Shown here: piece by piece, positions 37,275-46,457 of the stretch
Numbering within the stretch: position 1 is the stretch's first letter
Layout of the letters: each line of letters begins with the position of its first letter
Position numbers and translations under genes: made by a program
Origin: Parafrankia elaeagni
GTDB taxonomy: Bacteria > Actinomycetota > Actinomycetes > Frankiales > Frankiaceae
Length of the DNA stretch: 64,000 nucleotides
Direction: 5' to 3'
Assembly (NCBI RefSeq): GCF_000374165.1
Contig: NZ_KB893716.1
Span: forward strand, 62,001 to 126,000
The notes under the pieces: generated by a model
What the model was told of the DNA's origin: nothing
Databases searched by the model: none
What the model saw: the letters and a program-made list of their open reading frames with translations, nothing else

Positions 37275-37928
37275 GTGCCCGGATCCCCGTCAGGCGATGC
37301 CGTCCTCCGCGTGGTTCTCGAGCTGCTGGAGTCCGGCGGCCATGACGCCGTCCAGATCCGTGAGGTGGTCCGCCGCGCACACGTCTCGCCGCTGACGATC
37401 TACAAGCTGTTTCCCAGTCGGGACGAGCTCGTCGTGGCCGCGCTCCAGCAGTGGCTGACGGTCAACAGCTGCGCACCGCTGGCACCGCCAGCTCCCGGCG
37501 AATCCCTCTACGACGGCCTGATGCGGGTGTTCCGGCACGTCTTCGAACCGTGGGAACGCAACCCGCGCATCCTCGAGGCCTATCACCGGGCGCGGAACGG
37601 GCCGGGCGGACGAAAGCTCGACCAGCAGGCCATGGGCGCCATCGAACCGGTCGCGCGCGCCATCCTGGTCGGCGGCGACCCCACCTACATCGACGACATC
37701 GGGCTGATCCTCACCAACATGGCCTACGCCGTGGTCGGTCAGTTCGCGAACGGCGAGCTCGACATCACCGCCATCCTCCCCGCACTCGAGCGGGCCGTCT
37801 TCCGCCTCACCACCAACAACGAGCCCGCCGCGACGCAGGCGCGACGGGCGCGGCACAGCCTGTACCCCACCTCGCCCGCGCAGCTCGACCGGCAGGACCC
37901 GACCGACCCGGGCGAATCACGGCGTTGA
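37275..37928 (+). CDS. TetR/AcrR-family regulator
   Basis: 217 residues from GTG. The helix-turn-helix is visible (VQIREVVRRAHVSPLTIYKLF), followed by a ligand domain with FEPWERNPRILEAYHRA. It is divergent from the hydrolase gene and has a perfect palindrome in its own upstream region, which supports autoregulation and control of the hydrolase. Confidence 0.87.
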   Translation: MPGSPSGDAVLRVVLELLESGGHDAVQIREVVRRAHVSPLTIYKLFPSRDELVVAALQQWLTVNSCAPLAPPAPGESLYDGLMRVFRHVFEPWERNPRILEAYHRARNGPGGRKLDQQAMGAIEPVARAILVGGDPTYIDDIGLILTNMAYAVVGQFANGELDITAILPALERAVFRLTTNNEPAATQARRARHSLYPTSPAQLDRQDPTDPGESRR

Positions 37929-38094
37929 TGCTCTTCGAGCGGAGCGGGACCGGGCGCAGCAACCCACCCCCAGCGGATACCTCATCCGAGACCGACAGGG
38001 AGAGCCGCCAGACGGCCGGGCGGCGGCTGCCGCACCGATGAGACGCGTCCGGAACCGAGGTCTACCGAGGACATCGAGGAAGGGCGGGGACGAG

Positions 38095-38805
38095 ATGATC
38101 GAGCTGGACGAGCGGGCACCGGGAAGGCCGCGCGTCTTCGCGCTGATCCCTGGCGCCGGTGGTGCGGGGGTCTACTGGCATCGGCTGGCACCATTGCTGC
38201 GGGCCGCCGGCCACGAAGCGGTCGCCATCGACCTGCCCGGAGACGACCCGAGCGCAGGCCTGTCCGAGTACGCCGCCCTGGTCGGCGCCGCGGTGGGCGG
38301 ACGACGCGAGGTGGTACTGGTCGCGCAGTCGCTCGGCGGGTTCACCGCGCCCCTGGTCGCCGAGTCGGTCCCGGTCAGCGCGATCGTGTTCGTGAACGCG
38401 ATGATTCCCGTTCCGGGCGAGACGCCGGGCGCCTGGTGGGACAACACCAGGCAGTCCCAGGCCTGCGCCGCCGCGGCCGAGCACGGCGGCTACAGCACCG
38501 AGTTCGACCCTGACACGTACTTTCTGCACGACGTGTCCCCCGAGGATGCGGAAGCGATCCTGAAGGATCCCCGTTCCGAGGACGATGCCGTGTTCGGCTC
38601 CGTCTGTTCGTTCGGCTGCTGGCCGCGTATTCCGATTCACGTGGTGGCCGGCGCCGACGACCGGCTCTTCCCCGTGGAGTTCCAGCGCCGGGTGGCCCGG
38701 GAGCGGCTGGGTGTCGAGGCCGACATCCTGCCGGGAGGTCATCTGATCGCCCTGTCGGAGCCCCACGCGCTCGCGCGCCACCTCCTCGGAACATGCGGAA
38801 CGTAG
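38095..38805 (+). CDS. Alpha/beta hydrolase
   Basis: 236 residues from ATG at 38095, with GAGGAAGGG upstream. PGAGGAGVYW is the oxyanion region; the nucleophile motif is VAQSLGG, Asp is in AGADDRLF and His in PGGHLIAL. It follows the TetR gene on the same strand after about 165 bases. Its function is not deducible beyond hydrolysis. Confidence 0.85.
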   Translation: MIELDERAPGRPRVFALIPGAGGAGVYWHRLAPLLRAAGHEAVAIDLPGDDPSAGLSEYAALVGAAVGGRREVVLVAQSLGGFTAPLVAESVPVSAIVFVNAMIPVPGETPGAWWDNTRQSQACAAAAEHGGYSTEFDPDTYFLHDVSPEDAEAILKDPRSEDDAVFGSVCSFGCWPRIPIHVVAGADDRLFPVEFQRRVARERLGVEADILPGGHLIALSEPHALARHLLGTCGT

Positions 38806-38890
38806 CTGTGGATGCTTCGCGGCGCCGACCCGGCGGGCACCGGGCAGGCGTCAACCGGGCCCAGACCGCCCGCCTCTCCGGACCACCGTG

Positions 38891-39244
38891 TCAGCTCCAG
38901 CCCGCGGCCCGTGCCGCCGCAGGCCGGTACTGCGCGGGTATCGGCTGTTGCCCATCCGCGGGCCACGTTCCAGGCGCGAGCGGTGACGGCAGTACTGCCG
39001 TTGGCGGCACCGGCGCCAGGGCGGGCCATGATGGCGGCAGCGATGCCGGTGCCGACAGCACCGTCTCACCCGCGGTCCGCCCGGCACCGGTGACTGCACG
39101 CCTCGCCCGCGATGCCCCCGCGAGCCCCGTCGGCACCGTCGGCACCGTCGGCACCCGACGTGAGCTCAGCCAGTCCTCGACTGCGTCCATGACCACCGTC
39201 ATTGCCATGTACGCGAGCGGAAACAGCAGAACGATAAAGATCAC
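38891..39244 (-). CDS. Hypothetical small membrane protein
   Basis: 117 residues from GTG. One strong N-terminal helix (IFIVLLFPLAYMAMTVVM) is followed by DAVEDWL and a disordered Pro/Ala/Ser tail with a VPT triplet repeat. GAGG lies upstream. I do not recognise a family. The helix followed by an acidic amphipathic piece looks genuine, while the tail could be read-through. Confidence 0.4.
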   Translation of the reverse strand: MIFIVLLFPLAYMAMTVVMDAVEDWLSSRRVPTVPTVPTGLAGASRARRAVTGAGRTAGETVLSAPASLPPSWPALAPVPPTAVLPSPLAPGTWPADGQQPIPAQYRPAAARAAGWS

Positions 39245-39596
39245 CTTGCGGATACCTCACAGTACGGACGAAATCCTGGGATCGTGAAGGGATAGCCCAG
39301 ATGTGCTAGCCCGTTCGGGTGGCCCTATTTCCGCAGCGGCAGGTTACGAGCTCTGACCGATCGAAGGGACAACCTGGCATAGGCGCAGGTGTCAAGCCCA
39401 CCGGCGGCTACGGGGACGGTGCGCCGACGCGCCCGACGGCAAGATCTCTATCCGGTTGTGGTGGTCGAGCCGGAAACATTCCCGCTGCCCACGTTTCCGG
39501 AATCCTTGAGGAGCGCTGCTACACGGCGGATTCCAGCGCCTTGCCAGCGACCACCTGGATGCGCCGGCCGGGGCCAACCCCTGCCGGTCACAGCAC
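39245..39596. other. Intergenic region downstream of the ROK gene
   Basis: 350 bases without a recognisable gene. A stem CCGGAAAC (39470-39477) with GTTTCCGG (39493-39500) and a 15-base loop may terminate the minus-strand ROK transcript. Confidence 0.4.
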
Positions 39597-40853
39597 TTAC
39601 CCGCCGGGCGGCCGGCCGGTCCAACGCGCCGGATCGGCGATCACCGCTGCCAGCTCGGCGAAGGCCGCACCGGTGGCACCGGGGGCGGAGCCGGGCTCGG
39701 CCGCGACGATCGTCGGCGCGACCCAGCGGGCCGAGAGCACGCGGGCCCGCAGTGCCTGTTCCAGGTCCGCACGCAGCAGGCCGGCGATCTGGCCCAGATA
39801 CCCGCCGAGGACGACGGTCGGAACGTCGAACATGTTGACGACGCTGGCCAGCGCGATACCGAGCGCCCACGCGGCCACGCCGACGGCCTGACCCGCTTCC
39901 CGGTCGCCGGCCGCCACCCGCTCGGCCAGGAGTTCGGGCGGGGCCGTGGGGTCCAGCCCGGCCGCGGCGAGGATCACGTGCCGCCCGGCGTAGCGCTCCA
40001 GGCAGCCGGTCGACCCACACGGGCAGCCCGGGCCGTCGGGGTCGACACAGACGTGCCCGATCTCGCCGGCCCAGCCGTGGGAGCCGGTGATGACCGCGCC
40101 GTCCCGGACCACGGCGCCGCCGATGCCGATCCCGCCCGACAGGTAGACGAAGTCCGGCACCGGGCCCGGCCGGCCCGGCGCGTTCTCGGCGACGGTCCGC
40201 GCGGCCAGGTCGGCCTCGTTGCCGATCGTCAACGGCAGGCCGGCGAGCGTCCCGGAGGCCAGCAGGCCGGCCGGCCGGATGTCCGACCAGCCGAGGGTCG
40301 GTGCCCGCAGCAGCAGCCCGTCCTCCACCGCGACGATGCCGGGCAGCGCGAGCCTGGCTCCGATGAGGGCGGCACCGCCGGGCACCCGGGACAGGACGTC
40401 GCGGCCGGCGGCGTCGAGGCGACGCAGCACCTCTCCCGGCGGGCTCGCGACGAGATCTCCGCTTTCGACCCACTCGGCGAGAACCTGGCCGCGCAGGTTG
40501 ATCACCCGGGCGGCCAGGAAACCGGCGTCGACCTGGAGACCCAGAGCTGCGATCCGCGAGCCGGGGGCCAGTGGTGTCGCGGGGCGCCCCCGGCGGGGCG
40601 CGGGCCGGTCCAGCTCCCCCGGGCCCCGCTCGGCCGGGCCCAGTTCGTCCACGATGCCGCCGGCGACGAGCGCGTCGACGAGGCGTGAGGCGGTGGCGCG
40701 GGTCATCGAGGTCGCCCCGGCGATATCCGCCCGCGAAAGGTACGCGGGCGCCGACGCGGCGACGGTGCGGGCGACCAGCGCGAGGTTGCTCTCTCGCAGG
40801 GTCGCCTGCCGGGCCCCGCTCGTCGGTTGCGGACCGGACAGCTCCAGGGGCAC
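39597..40853 (-). CDS. ROK-family transcriptional regulator (probable xylose repressor)
   Basis: 418 residues: an N-terminal winged helix (SRADIAGATSMTRATASRLV), then a ROK sugar-kinase fold with EIGHVCVDP and the zinc motif CPCGSTGCLE. It is divergent from xylA-xylB, which fits the XylR role: repressing xylose genes until sugar binds. The kinase ATP motif is not obvious, as expected for a regulator. Confidence 0.88.
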   Translation of the reverse strand: MPLELSGPQPTSGARQATLRESNLALVARTVAASAPAYLSRADIAGATSMTRATASRLVDALVAGGIVDELGPAERGPGELDRPAPRRGRPATPLAPGSRIAALGLQVDAGFLAARVINLRGQVLAEWVESGDLVASPPGEVLRRLDAAGRDVLSRVPGGAALIGARLALPGIVAVEDGLLLRAPTLGWSDIRPAGLLASGTLAGLPLTIGNEADLAARTVAENAPGRPGPVPDFVYLSGGIGIGGAVVRDGAVITGSHGWAGEIGHVCVDPDGPGCPCGSTGCLERYAGRHVILAAAGLDPTAPPELLAERVAAGDREAGQAVGVAAWALGIALASVVNMFDVPTVVLGGYLGQIAGLLRADLEQALRARVLSARWVAPTIVAAEPGSAPGATGAAFAELAAVIADPARWTGRPPGG

Positions 40854-40856
40854 GGG

Positions 40857-40885
40857 TTGACGCTACCGCGGCCGCGAATTATGTT
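40857..40885 (+). promoter_or_regulatory. Probable sigma-70-type promoter of xylA
   Basis: TTGACG (40857-40862), a 17-base spacer and TATGTT (40880-40885), 35 bases before the xylA ATG. The spacer holds the palindrome CGCGGCCGCG, a possible repressor contact. Confidence 0.55.
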
Positions 40886-40920
40886 TCACCGCGATACTAA
40901 AGACGCGGATCGGAGCAGCG

Positions 40921-42165
40921 ATGCCACGACAGCCCATCCCCGCGGACAGGTTCTCCTTCGGCCTGTGGACGGTCGGCTGGACCGGCACCGACCCGTTCGG
41001 CCTGCCGACCCGGACAGCCCTCGACCCGTGGGAGTACGCCGACCGGCTCGCCGAGATCGGCGCCTGGGGCATCACCCTGCACGACAACGACGTCTTCGCG
41101 TTCGACGCCGACGAGGCCACCACCCAGCGGGCGTGCCGCCGGCTGAAGGACGCCACCGACGCGTCCGGCCTGGTCATCGAGATGGTGACCACGAACACCT
41201 TCACCCATCCCGTCTTCAAGGACGGCGGGCTGACGTCGAACGACCGCGGCGTGCGCCGGTTCGGCCTGCGCAAGGTGCTGCGCGCGGTGGATCTCGCGGC
41301 GCAGCTCGGCGCGACCACGTTCGTGATGTGGGGCGGCCGGGAGGGCAGCGAGTACGACGGGTCGAAGGATGTCTTCGCCGCCCTGGAGCGCTACCGGGAG
41401 GGCCTGGACACCGTCGCCGGCTACATCAGGAGCCAGGGCTACGACCTGCGGATCGCGCTCGAACCCAAGCCGAACGAGCCACGCGGCGACATCTTCCTGC
41501 CCACCGCCGGGCACGCCCTGGCGCTGATCGCCGAGCTGGAACACGGCGACATCGTCGGGCTCAACCCGGAGACCGGGCACGAGCAGATGGCCAACCTCAA
41601 CTACACCCACGCGCTCGGCCAGGCACTGTGGAGCGGGAAATTGTTCCACATCGACCTCAACGGGCAGCGGGGCCTGAAGTACGACCAGGACCTGCTCTTC
41701 GGGCACGGCGACCTCGTCTCCGCGTTCTTCACCGTCGACCTCCTCGAGAACGGCTTCCCCGGCTACCCGGACGGCCCTCGCTACACCGGCCCCCGCCACT
41801 TCGACTACAAGCCGTCGCGGACGGAGGGCATGACCGGCGTCTGGGAGTCGGCACGCGCCTGCATGTCCACCTACCTGCTGCTCGCAGAGAGGGCGGCGGC
41901 GTTCCGCGCCGATCCCGCCGTCCAGGAGGCGATGGCCTACGCCGGGGTGTTCGAGCTGGCCAAGCCCACCCTCTCCCCCGGCGAGACCGCGGCCGACCTG
42001 CTCACCGCCGACGACGACGACTTTGACCCGGCCAGGGCGGCCGAGCGGGACTTCGGTTTCGTCCGGCTCCAGCAACTGGCGATCGAGCACCTCGTCGGCT
42101 CGCCGGCCCCGGCCCCGGCCCCGACCGCGGCCGGTGCCAGGGCCGCCGCCCGCTCAGCTGGCTGA
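40921..42165 (+). CDS. xylA: Xylose isomerase
   Basis: 414 residues. It converts D-xylose to D-xylulose with two divalent metals. Active-site residues sit at the classical numbers: His54, Asp57 (LHDND), Trp137 (MWGGREG), Glu181 and Lys183 (EPKPNEP), Glu217, His220 (PETGHEQ), Asp245, Asp255 and Asp257. It is the shorter actinobacterial class I type, here with an extra Ala/Pro tail of about 20 residues. The kinase gene follows after 14 bases. Confidence 0.96.
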   Translation: MPRQPIPADRFSFGLWTVGWTGTDPFGLPTRTALDPWEYADRLAEIGAWGITLHDNDVFAFDADEATTQRACRRLKDATDASGLVIEMVTTNTFTHPVFKDGGLTSNDRGVRRFGLRKVLRAVDLAAQLGATTFVMWGGREGSEYDGSKDVFAALERYREGLDTVAGYIRSQGYDLRIALEPKPNEPRGDIFLPTAGHALALIAELEHGDIVGLNPETGHEQMANLNYTHALGQALWSGKLFHIDLNGQRGLKYDQDLLFGHGDLVSAFFTVDLLENGFPGYPDGPRYTGPRHFDYKPSRTEGMTGVWESARACMSTYLLLAERAAAFRADPAVQEAMAYAGVFELAKPTLSPGETAADLLTADDDDFDPARAAERDFGFVRLQQLAIEHLVGSPAPAPAPTAAGARAAARSAG

Positions 42166-42179
42166 GCCGGCCCGGCGGC

Positions 42180-43637
42180 ATGGTGCTCGTCGCGGGGATC
42201 GACTCCTCCACCCAGTCGTGCAAGGTGGTCATCCGGGACGCCGCCTCCGGCGTTCTCGTCCGCCAGGGAACGGCTCCGCATCCCCCCGGGACGGAGATCG
42301 ACCCCGAATGCTGGTGGACGGCCCTGCTCACCGCGGTCGAGCGGGCCGGCGGCCTCGGCGACGTCGCAGCCGTCTCGGTCGCCGCCCAGCAACACGGGAT
42401 GATCGCGCTCGACCGCGGCGGACGGGTCATCCGGCCCGCGCTGCTGTGGAACGACACCCGATCCGCCCGCGCCGCGGACGACCTCGTCGCCGAGCTCGGC
42501 GCCGAGCGGTGGGCGGCCGCGGTCGGCCTGGTCCCGGTCGCCTCGTTCACCGTCACCAAGCTGCGCTGGCTCGCCGACCACGAACCCGACGCGGCGGGCC
42601 GGATCGCCGCCGTCGCGCTCCCCCACGACTGGCTGACCTGGCGCCTGTCCGGCGCCCGGTCGCTGGACGCCCTGCGCACCGACCGCTCCGACGCCTCCGG
42701 CACCGGCTACTTCGACGCCTCCGGCGGCGCCATCGGCGCCTACCGGCGGGACCTGCTGGCCCTGGCGCTGCGCCGCGAGCCCGGTGACGTCGGACGGATC
42801 GTCCTCCCGACCGTCGCCGGCCCCGAGGACACGGCGGGACGGGGCGACACCGCCAACGGCTGGGGCCGCCTGCTCCTGGGGCCGGGATGCGGCGACAACG
42901 CCGGGGCGGCCCTCGGGCTGGACCTGCGGCCGGGCGAGGCGATGATGTCCCTGGGGACCTCGGGCGTCGTCGCCGCGGTCGCCACCGCCGCCACCCGGGA
43001 CGCCACCGGCTCGGTGGCCGGCTTCGCCGACGCGACCGGCCGCCACCTGCCGCTCGCCTGCACCCTCAACGCCAGCCGCGTCCTCGACGCGACGGCAGCC
43101 CTGCTCGGCGTCGACCACGACGAACTCAGCCGGCTCGCCCTCAGCGCCCGACCGGGTGCCGCGGGCCTGGTGTTCGTGCCCTACCTCGAGGGCGAACGCA
43201 CCCCGAACCTCCCCACCGCCACCGGCTCCCTGCACGGCCTCACGCCAGCATCGATGACCCCGGCCAATCTCGCCCGCGCCGCTGTGGAAGGCGTGCTCTG
43301 CCTGATGGCGGGCTGCCTCGACGCTCTGCGCGCCCAAGGCGTGTGCGTCGACCGGGTGACACTCGTCGGCGGCGGCGCCCGGTCATCTGCCGTCCAGGAG
43401 ATCGCTCCCGCGATCCTCGGGGTGCCGGTAGCCGTGGCCGCGCCCGGCGAATACGTCGCCGACGGCGCCGCCCGGCAGGCCGCGACGGTCCTGGCCCGCG
43501 CGAACGGCGCCGCGCCGCCGTCCTGGCCCCGCGCCGCCGCCGTCACCCGCACGGCCGAGCCGCTCCCCTCCGTCCTCGACCGGTACCGGGAGGTGGCGGC
43601 GATCGTCGCTGCCACCATCGAGAGCAGACGTGGGTAG
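42180..43637 (+). CDS. xylB: Xylulokinase
   Basis: 485 residues of the FGGY kinase family. The phosphate-1 motif is [12 protein letters not shown], the catalytic region AAQQHGM, then SLGTSGV and the C-terminal adenosine motif GGGARSS. It phosphorylates xylulose to xylulose 5-phosphate for the pentose phosphate pathway. It is cotranscribed with xylA. Confidence 0.95.
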   Translation: MVLVAGIDSSTQSCKVVIRDAASGVLVRQGTAPHPPGTEIDPECWWTALLTAVERAGGLGDVAAVSVAAQQHGMIALDRGGRVIRPALLWNDTRSARAADDLVAELGAERWAAAVGLVPVASFTVTKLRWLADHEPDAAGRIAAVALPHDWLTWRLSGARSLDALRTDRSDASGTGYFDASGGAIGAYRRDLLALALRREPGDVGRIVLPTVAGPEDTAGRGDTANGWGRLLLGPGCGDNAGAALGLDLRPGEAMMSLGTSGVVAAVATAATRDATGSVAGFADATGRHLPLACTLNASRVLDATAALLGVDHDELSRLALSARPGAAGLVFVPYLEGERTPNLPTATGSLHGLTPASMTPANLARAAVEGVLCLMAGCLDALRAQGVCVDRVTLVGGGARSSAVQEIAPAILGVPVAVAAPGEYVADGAARQAATVLARANGAAPPSWPRAAAVTRTAEPLPSVLDRYREVAAIVAATIESRRG

Positions 43638-43848
43638 GGATCTACCGGCACCGGCTAATTACGCGGATGTGGGCGACGCCCTCGGTGGCGAGACGTTCGT
43701 CCAGGCCCCCCGCCCAGACCGCGCGCTGCCGCGCTGCCAGGGTCCGAACCAGAGGGTAATATCGAACTCGAGCAACAGCCACCCGGGTCATGACCCGCGA
43801 GCCACGCCCATCCCGGGCGTGCCTGTGGCCCTTTTACGGAGCGACCTG

Positions 43849-44079
43849 ATGGACTCCGACCACTCGCTCACCGCGATCCAACCTGAACCGGCCGCGCTCG
43901 GCCGGTACTACGGCTCCTGCGACGGCAAGGCCGCCCTCGCCCGCGAGACCAGCCCCGGCAGCTGGCAGGTCAAGGTCCGCGACCCGATCAACCGCCTGGC
44001 CGGCCACGACGGCTGGATGATGCTCGGCACCGGCTGGAGCACACTCGCCGAGGCACGCGCGGCCACCGGGCTGTCCTAA
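43849..44079 (+). CDS. Conserved-looking small hypothetical protein
   Basis: 76 residues starting MDSDHSLTAIQ, with GGAG upstream. The frame continues upstream without family features, so the inner ATG is preferred. The sequence (GRYYGSCDGK, WMMLGTGWSTLAEA) looks like a compact soluble protein of aromatic-rich type. No known family was recognised and there are no operon partners. Confidence 0.5.
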   Translation: MDSDHSLTAIQPEPAALGRYYGSCDGKAALARETSPGSWQVKVRDPINRLAGHDGWMMLGTGWSTLAEARAATGLS

Positions 44080-44107
44080 CCCCAAACCATGTGGCCCGTC
44101 GCTCCCC

Positions 44108-44290
44108 TCACGGGCGGCGCGGCCGCCGCGCGGGCCTCGGGATCCGGGCCATCATTGCCGGCTGGAGCAGGGTCTCCGGCGTGTCGACGAGATTCGCCAG
44201 GCGCATGAACGCCCGGGCGACCGCCGGGTCCACGCTGGCGGCCACGTGCGCGCGCCGCACGTAGGCGTTGACGCAGCGAGCCACGACCAC
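44108..44290 (-). pseudogene. FAD-dependent monooxygenase C-terminal remnant
   Basis: 60 residues (CVNAYVRRAHVAASVDP, FMRLANLVDTPETLLQP) resembling the C-terminal tail of FAD-dependent oxidoreductases of the hydroxylase/halogenase type. No FAD-binding part is present upstream. It is a leftover of a deleted gene. Confidence 0.45.
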
Positions 44291-44311
44291 CGACCGCCGC
44301 TGCGCGCCGAG

Positions 44312-44836
44312 TCAGCGCCCCTCCAGAGGCGTCGCCGAGCGCATCGCCGATCCCTCCCCGAGAGCCGCCGTGAGCCCGTTCAGGTGGAGTCCCGTGCCCC
44401 CCCGCAGGTGCGCGACGTCGTCCGCGCCGTCCCCGGTCATCACCAGCAGAACGTACTGCTCGGTCCACGTCAGCTTCGTGCCTGCCGCCCGCTCCCGGCT
44501 GTCCCGCAGCCCAACGCTGACCAACGACACCCACCGCACCTGGTCGTTGACGACCGCCTCGTAGGTGAAGACAACCAGCCGCCCGGGAACCAACTGGAGG
44601 GTGTGCGTACGACGCTCGATCCGCTCGACCGAATCCCCGATCCGCATGGTGCTGCGCAGAAGCTCGGTACCACCGAGGCTGACGTCATACCGGTTACCCG
44701 GGTCGGCCTTTCCCGGCAGACGCACCCACCGGGCACGCCGGTCCGATTCCGCGAAAGCGGCATAGACCGCCACCGGCGGCGAACCCAGCTCGCGGTCGAG
44801 GACGAATGTGCCATGGAGGGGCTCGTCTGCAGTCAC
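44312..44836 (-). CDS. SRPBCC/AHSA1-like protein
   Basis: 174 residues from GTG at 44836. The START-like helix-grip pattern is visible (PPVAVYAAFAESDRRARWVR, then YDVSLGG and TWTEQYVL). Such proteins bind small hydrophobic ligands; the role here is unknown. The extension upstream of the chosen start is low complexity and was excluded. Confidence 0.7.
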   Translation of the reverse strand: MTADEPLHGTFVLDRELGSPPVAVYAAFAESDRRARWVRLPGKADPGNRYDVSLGGTELLRSTMRIGDSVERIERRTHTLQLVPGRLVVFTYEAVVNDQVRWVSLVSVGLRDSRERAAGTKLTWTEQYVLLVMTGDGADDVAHLRGGTGLHLNGLTAALGEGSAMRSATPLEGR

Positions 44837-44932
44837 AGCCGAAAGCCTATTCCCGCAGCTGCGGGCCACCGCCGCCCCTGATGGCCCTCGCGATGCGGCC
44901 GTGGTGGTGACATGCCCGGGCGCGTGCCTGGC

Positions 44933-45002
44933 GGCGGCACACCTCGAACCGGCGGCACACCTCGAACCGGCGCCAGCACTGAACCGGCGCCAGCACTGAA
45001 CC
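44933..45002. repeat. Two adjacent tandem duplications
   Basis: An 18-bp unit (GGCGGCACACCTCGAACC) occurs twice at 44933-44968. A 17-bp unit (GGCGCCAGCACTGAACC) occurs twice at 44969-45002. Both lie in the 520-base gap between the SRPBCC and TetR genes. Confidence 0.75.
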
Positions 45003-45128
45003 GGCCTCCGGCGGTCGGGCCTGAGCACCAGGTGGCGTCTATCCGAGGCGGGTCTCACCCGTGGCAGGCATCACACCCGCGGCATCGTCACACCGGGAAC
45101 CTCGATGTCAAGGTCGACGTCGAGCTAA

Positions 45129-45143
45129 ATGTTGGTGCAACAT
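45129..45143. promoter_or_regulatory. Palindrome upstream of TetR, possible operator
   Basis: ATGTTG-GTG-CAACAT, a perfect 6-bp arm palindrome 215 bases before the TetR start, in the only AT-richer part of this gap. Confidence 0.35.
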
Positions 45144-45357
45144 GACACGGACATCGTGAGAGGTGGAGCGAGCGTGGCCCGGAAGCGCAGGCGTGTCGGA
45201 CCTGCCGTCCGACCTGCACGGCTGGGGCAGGAGCGGCGGGATCTGGGCCTGGCCGCGTCGCCACGAGGTGGCAGCAGCACCCACCAGACCCGCCACCGCT
45301 CGCCGGGTTCCGGCGCGAGCCGGCAGAGCCGGTTGACATGCGCCGAGAGGACCGACC

Positions 45358-46044
45358 GTGCCTGAACGTACCCAACAGGGGACCGCGCTTCCCAACGCCC
45401 CCCGCGCACGCCGCGACGAGGTCGAAATCGGGAAGCGTCGTGGTACCGGGCGTACCCGCCGGGGTCGGCAGAGCCGGAGCCAGCTCGTCGACGCGGCCCG
45501 CATCGTGTTCGAGCGTGACGGCTTCCTCCACGCCAGGGTGGCCGACATCTGCGATCTGGCGGGTTTCTCCCACGGGTCGTTCTACACGTACTTCGTCTCC
45601 AAGGAAGAGATCTTCCGGGAGGTTGTCGACTCGGTCGAGCTTGATCTTCTCACTCCCGAACCGACCGGCTCCGTCACCGATCCGGTCGAACGCATCCGCG
45701 CGGCCAACCGGCACTATTTCGAGACCTATGCCGCGAACGCCAAGATAATGCAGGTCATTCAGCAGGTCGCCACCTTCGACAACGACGTTCTCAAGATCCG
45801 CCTGCAACGCCACGAGGTCTTCGCTCACGCCATCGAGCAGCGCGTGCGGGCACTCCAGGACGCCGATCTCGCCGACCGCAACGTCGATCCCGCGTACGCC
45901 GCGCAGGCGCTCGGCGGCATGGTCGCCTACTTCGCGGACCTTCTGTTCAACACCGAGAACAGCTCGAACTTCGATCTCGACACCGCGGTGCAGCAGCTCA
46001 CCGTCCTCTGGACGAACGCGCTGGGAATTCGCCCGGAGCTCTGA
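45358..46044 (+). CDS. TetR/AcrR-family regulator
   Basis: 228 residues from GTG. A basic N-terminus (GKRRGTGRTRRGRQSR) precedes the helix-turn-helix (VADICDLAGFSHGSFYTYF). The ligand domain has FNTENSSNFDLDTA near the end. There is no divergent partner gene nearby, so its targets are unclear. A strong hairpin follows the stop. Confidence 0.87.
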   Translation: MPERTQQGTALPNAPRARRDEVEIGKRRGTGRTRRGRQSRSQLVDAARIVFERDGFLHARVADICDLAGFSHGSFYTYFVSKEEIFREVVDSVELDLLTPEPTGSVTDPVERIRAANRHYFETYAANAKIMQVIQQVATFDNDVLKIRLQRHEVFAHAIEQRVRALQDADLADRNVDPAYAAQALGGMVAYFADLLFNTENSSNFDLDTAVQQLTVLWTNALGIRPEL

Positions 46045-46104
46045 CCCTCGACCAGCAGGAGCATCCGGTGAGCGGATGCCTTGTTGACAGCCGAGGGCCG
46101 CCGC

Positions 46105-46159
46105 GGCCGGTCCGAACGAGGCCCGGGCAGGCGCAGCTCGGGCCTCGTTCGGACCGGCC
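46105..46159 (+). terminator. 21-bp perfect hairpin after TetR
   Basis: The left arm 46105-46125 (GGCCGGTCCGAACGAGGCCC and one more base) pairs perfectly with 46139-46159 across a 13-base loop. It starts 60 bases after the TetR stop and is a very stable terminator candidate without a U-run. Confidence 0.65.
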
Positions 46160-46325
46160 GGGGCGACCTCCTGGAGGCAGCGCCAACGGCGCCTCGCCCA
46201 CCGCCCGGCCACCCCCTCGGACCCGTTTCCAGGGGCCACGCCCGCCGCTGGGAATGGTGACGAGTGCGCGATGCCGCCGCGCCGATCAGCCTCCCGCCCC
46301 GGCCTCTCGGGTACCGACAGACCCC

Positions 46326-46354
46326 TTGACCAACGGCTGCCCGTATCTTAATTT
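46326..46354 (+). promoter_or_regulatory. Probable promoter of the ABC ATPase gene
   Basis: TTGACC (46326-46331), a 17-base spacer and TAATTT (46349-46354), about 100 bases before the ATPase GTG. This is one of the few AT-rich stretches of the window. Confidence 0.5.
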
Positions 46355-46457
46355 CTCCCGGCAGGGAAAAACTGGAGAGACCGCCGTCTGCCCACTGGTG
46401 CCGCAGGCGAGAGAAGCCTGGCACGCCGTAGAATCCACGCTTCCGAAAGGCCGAGAT

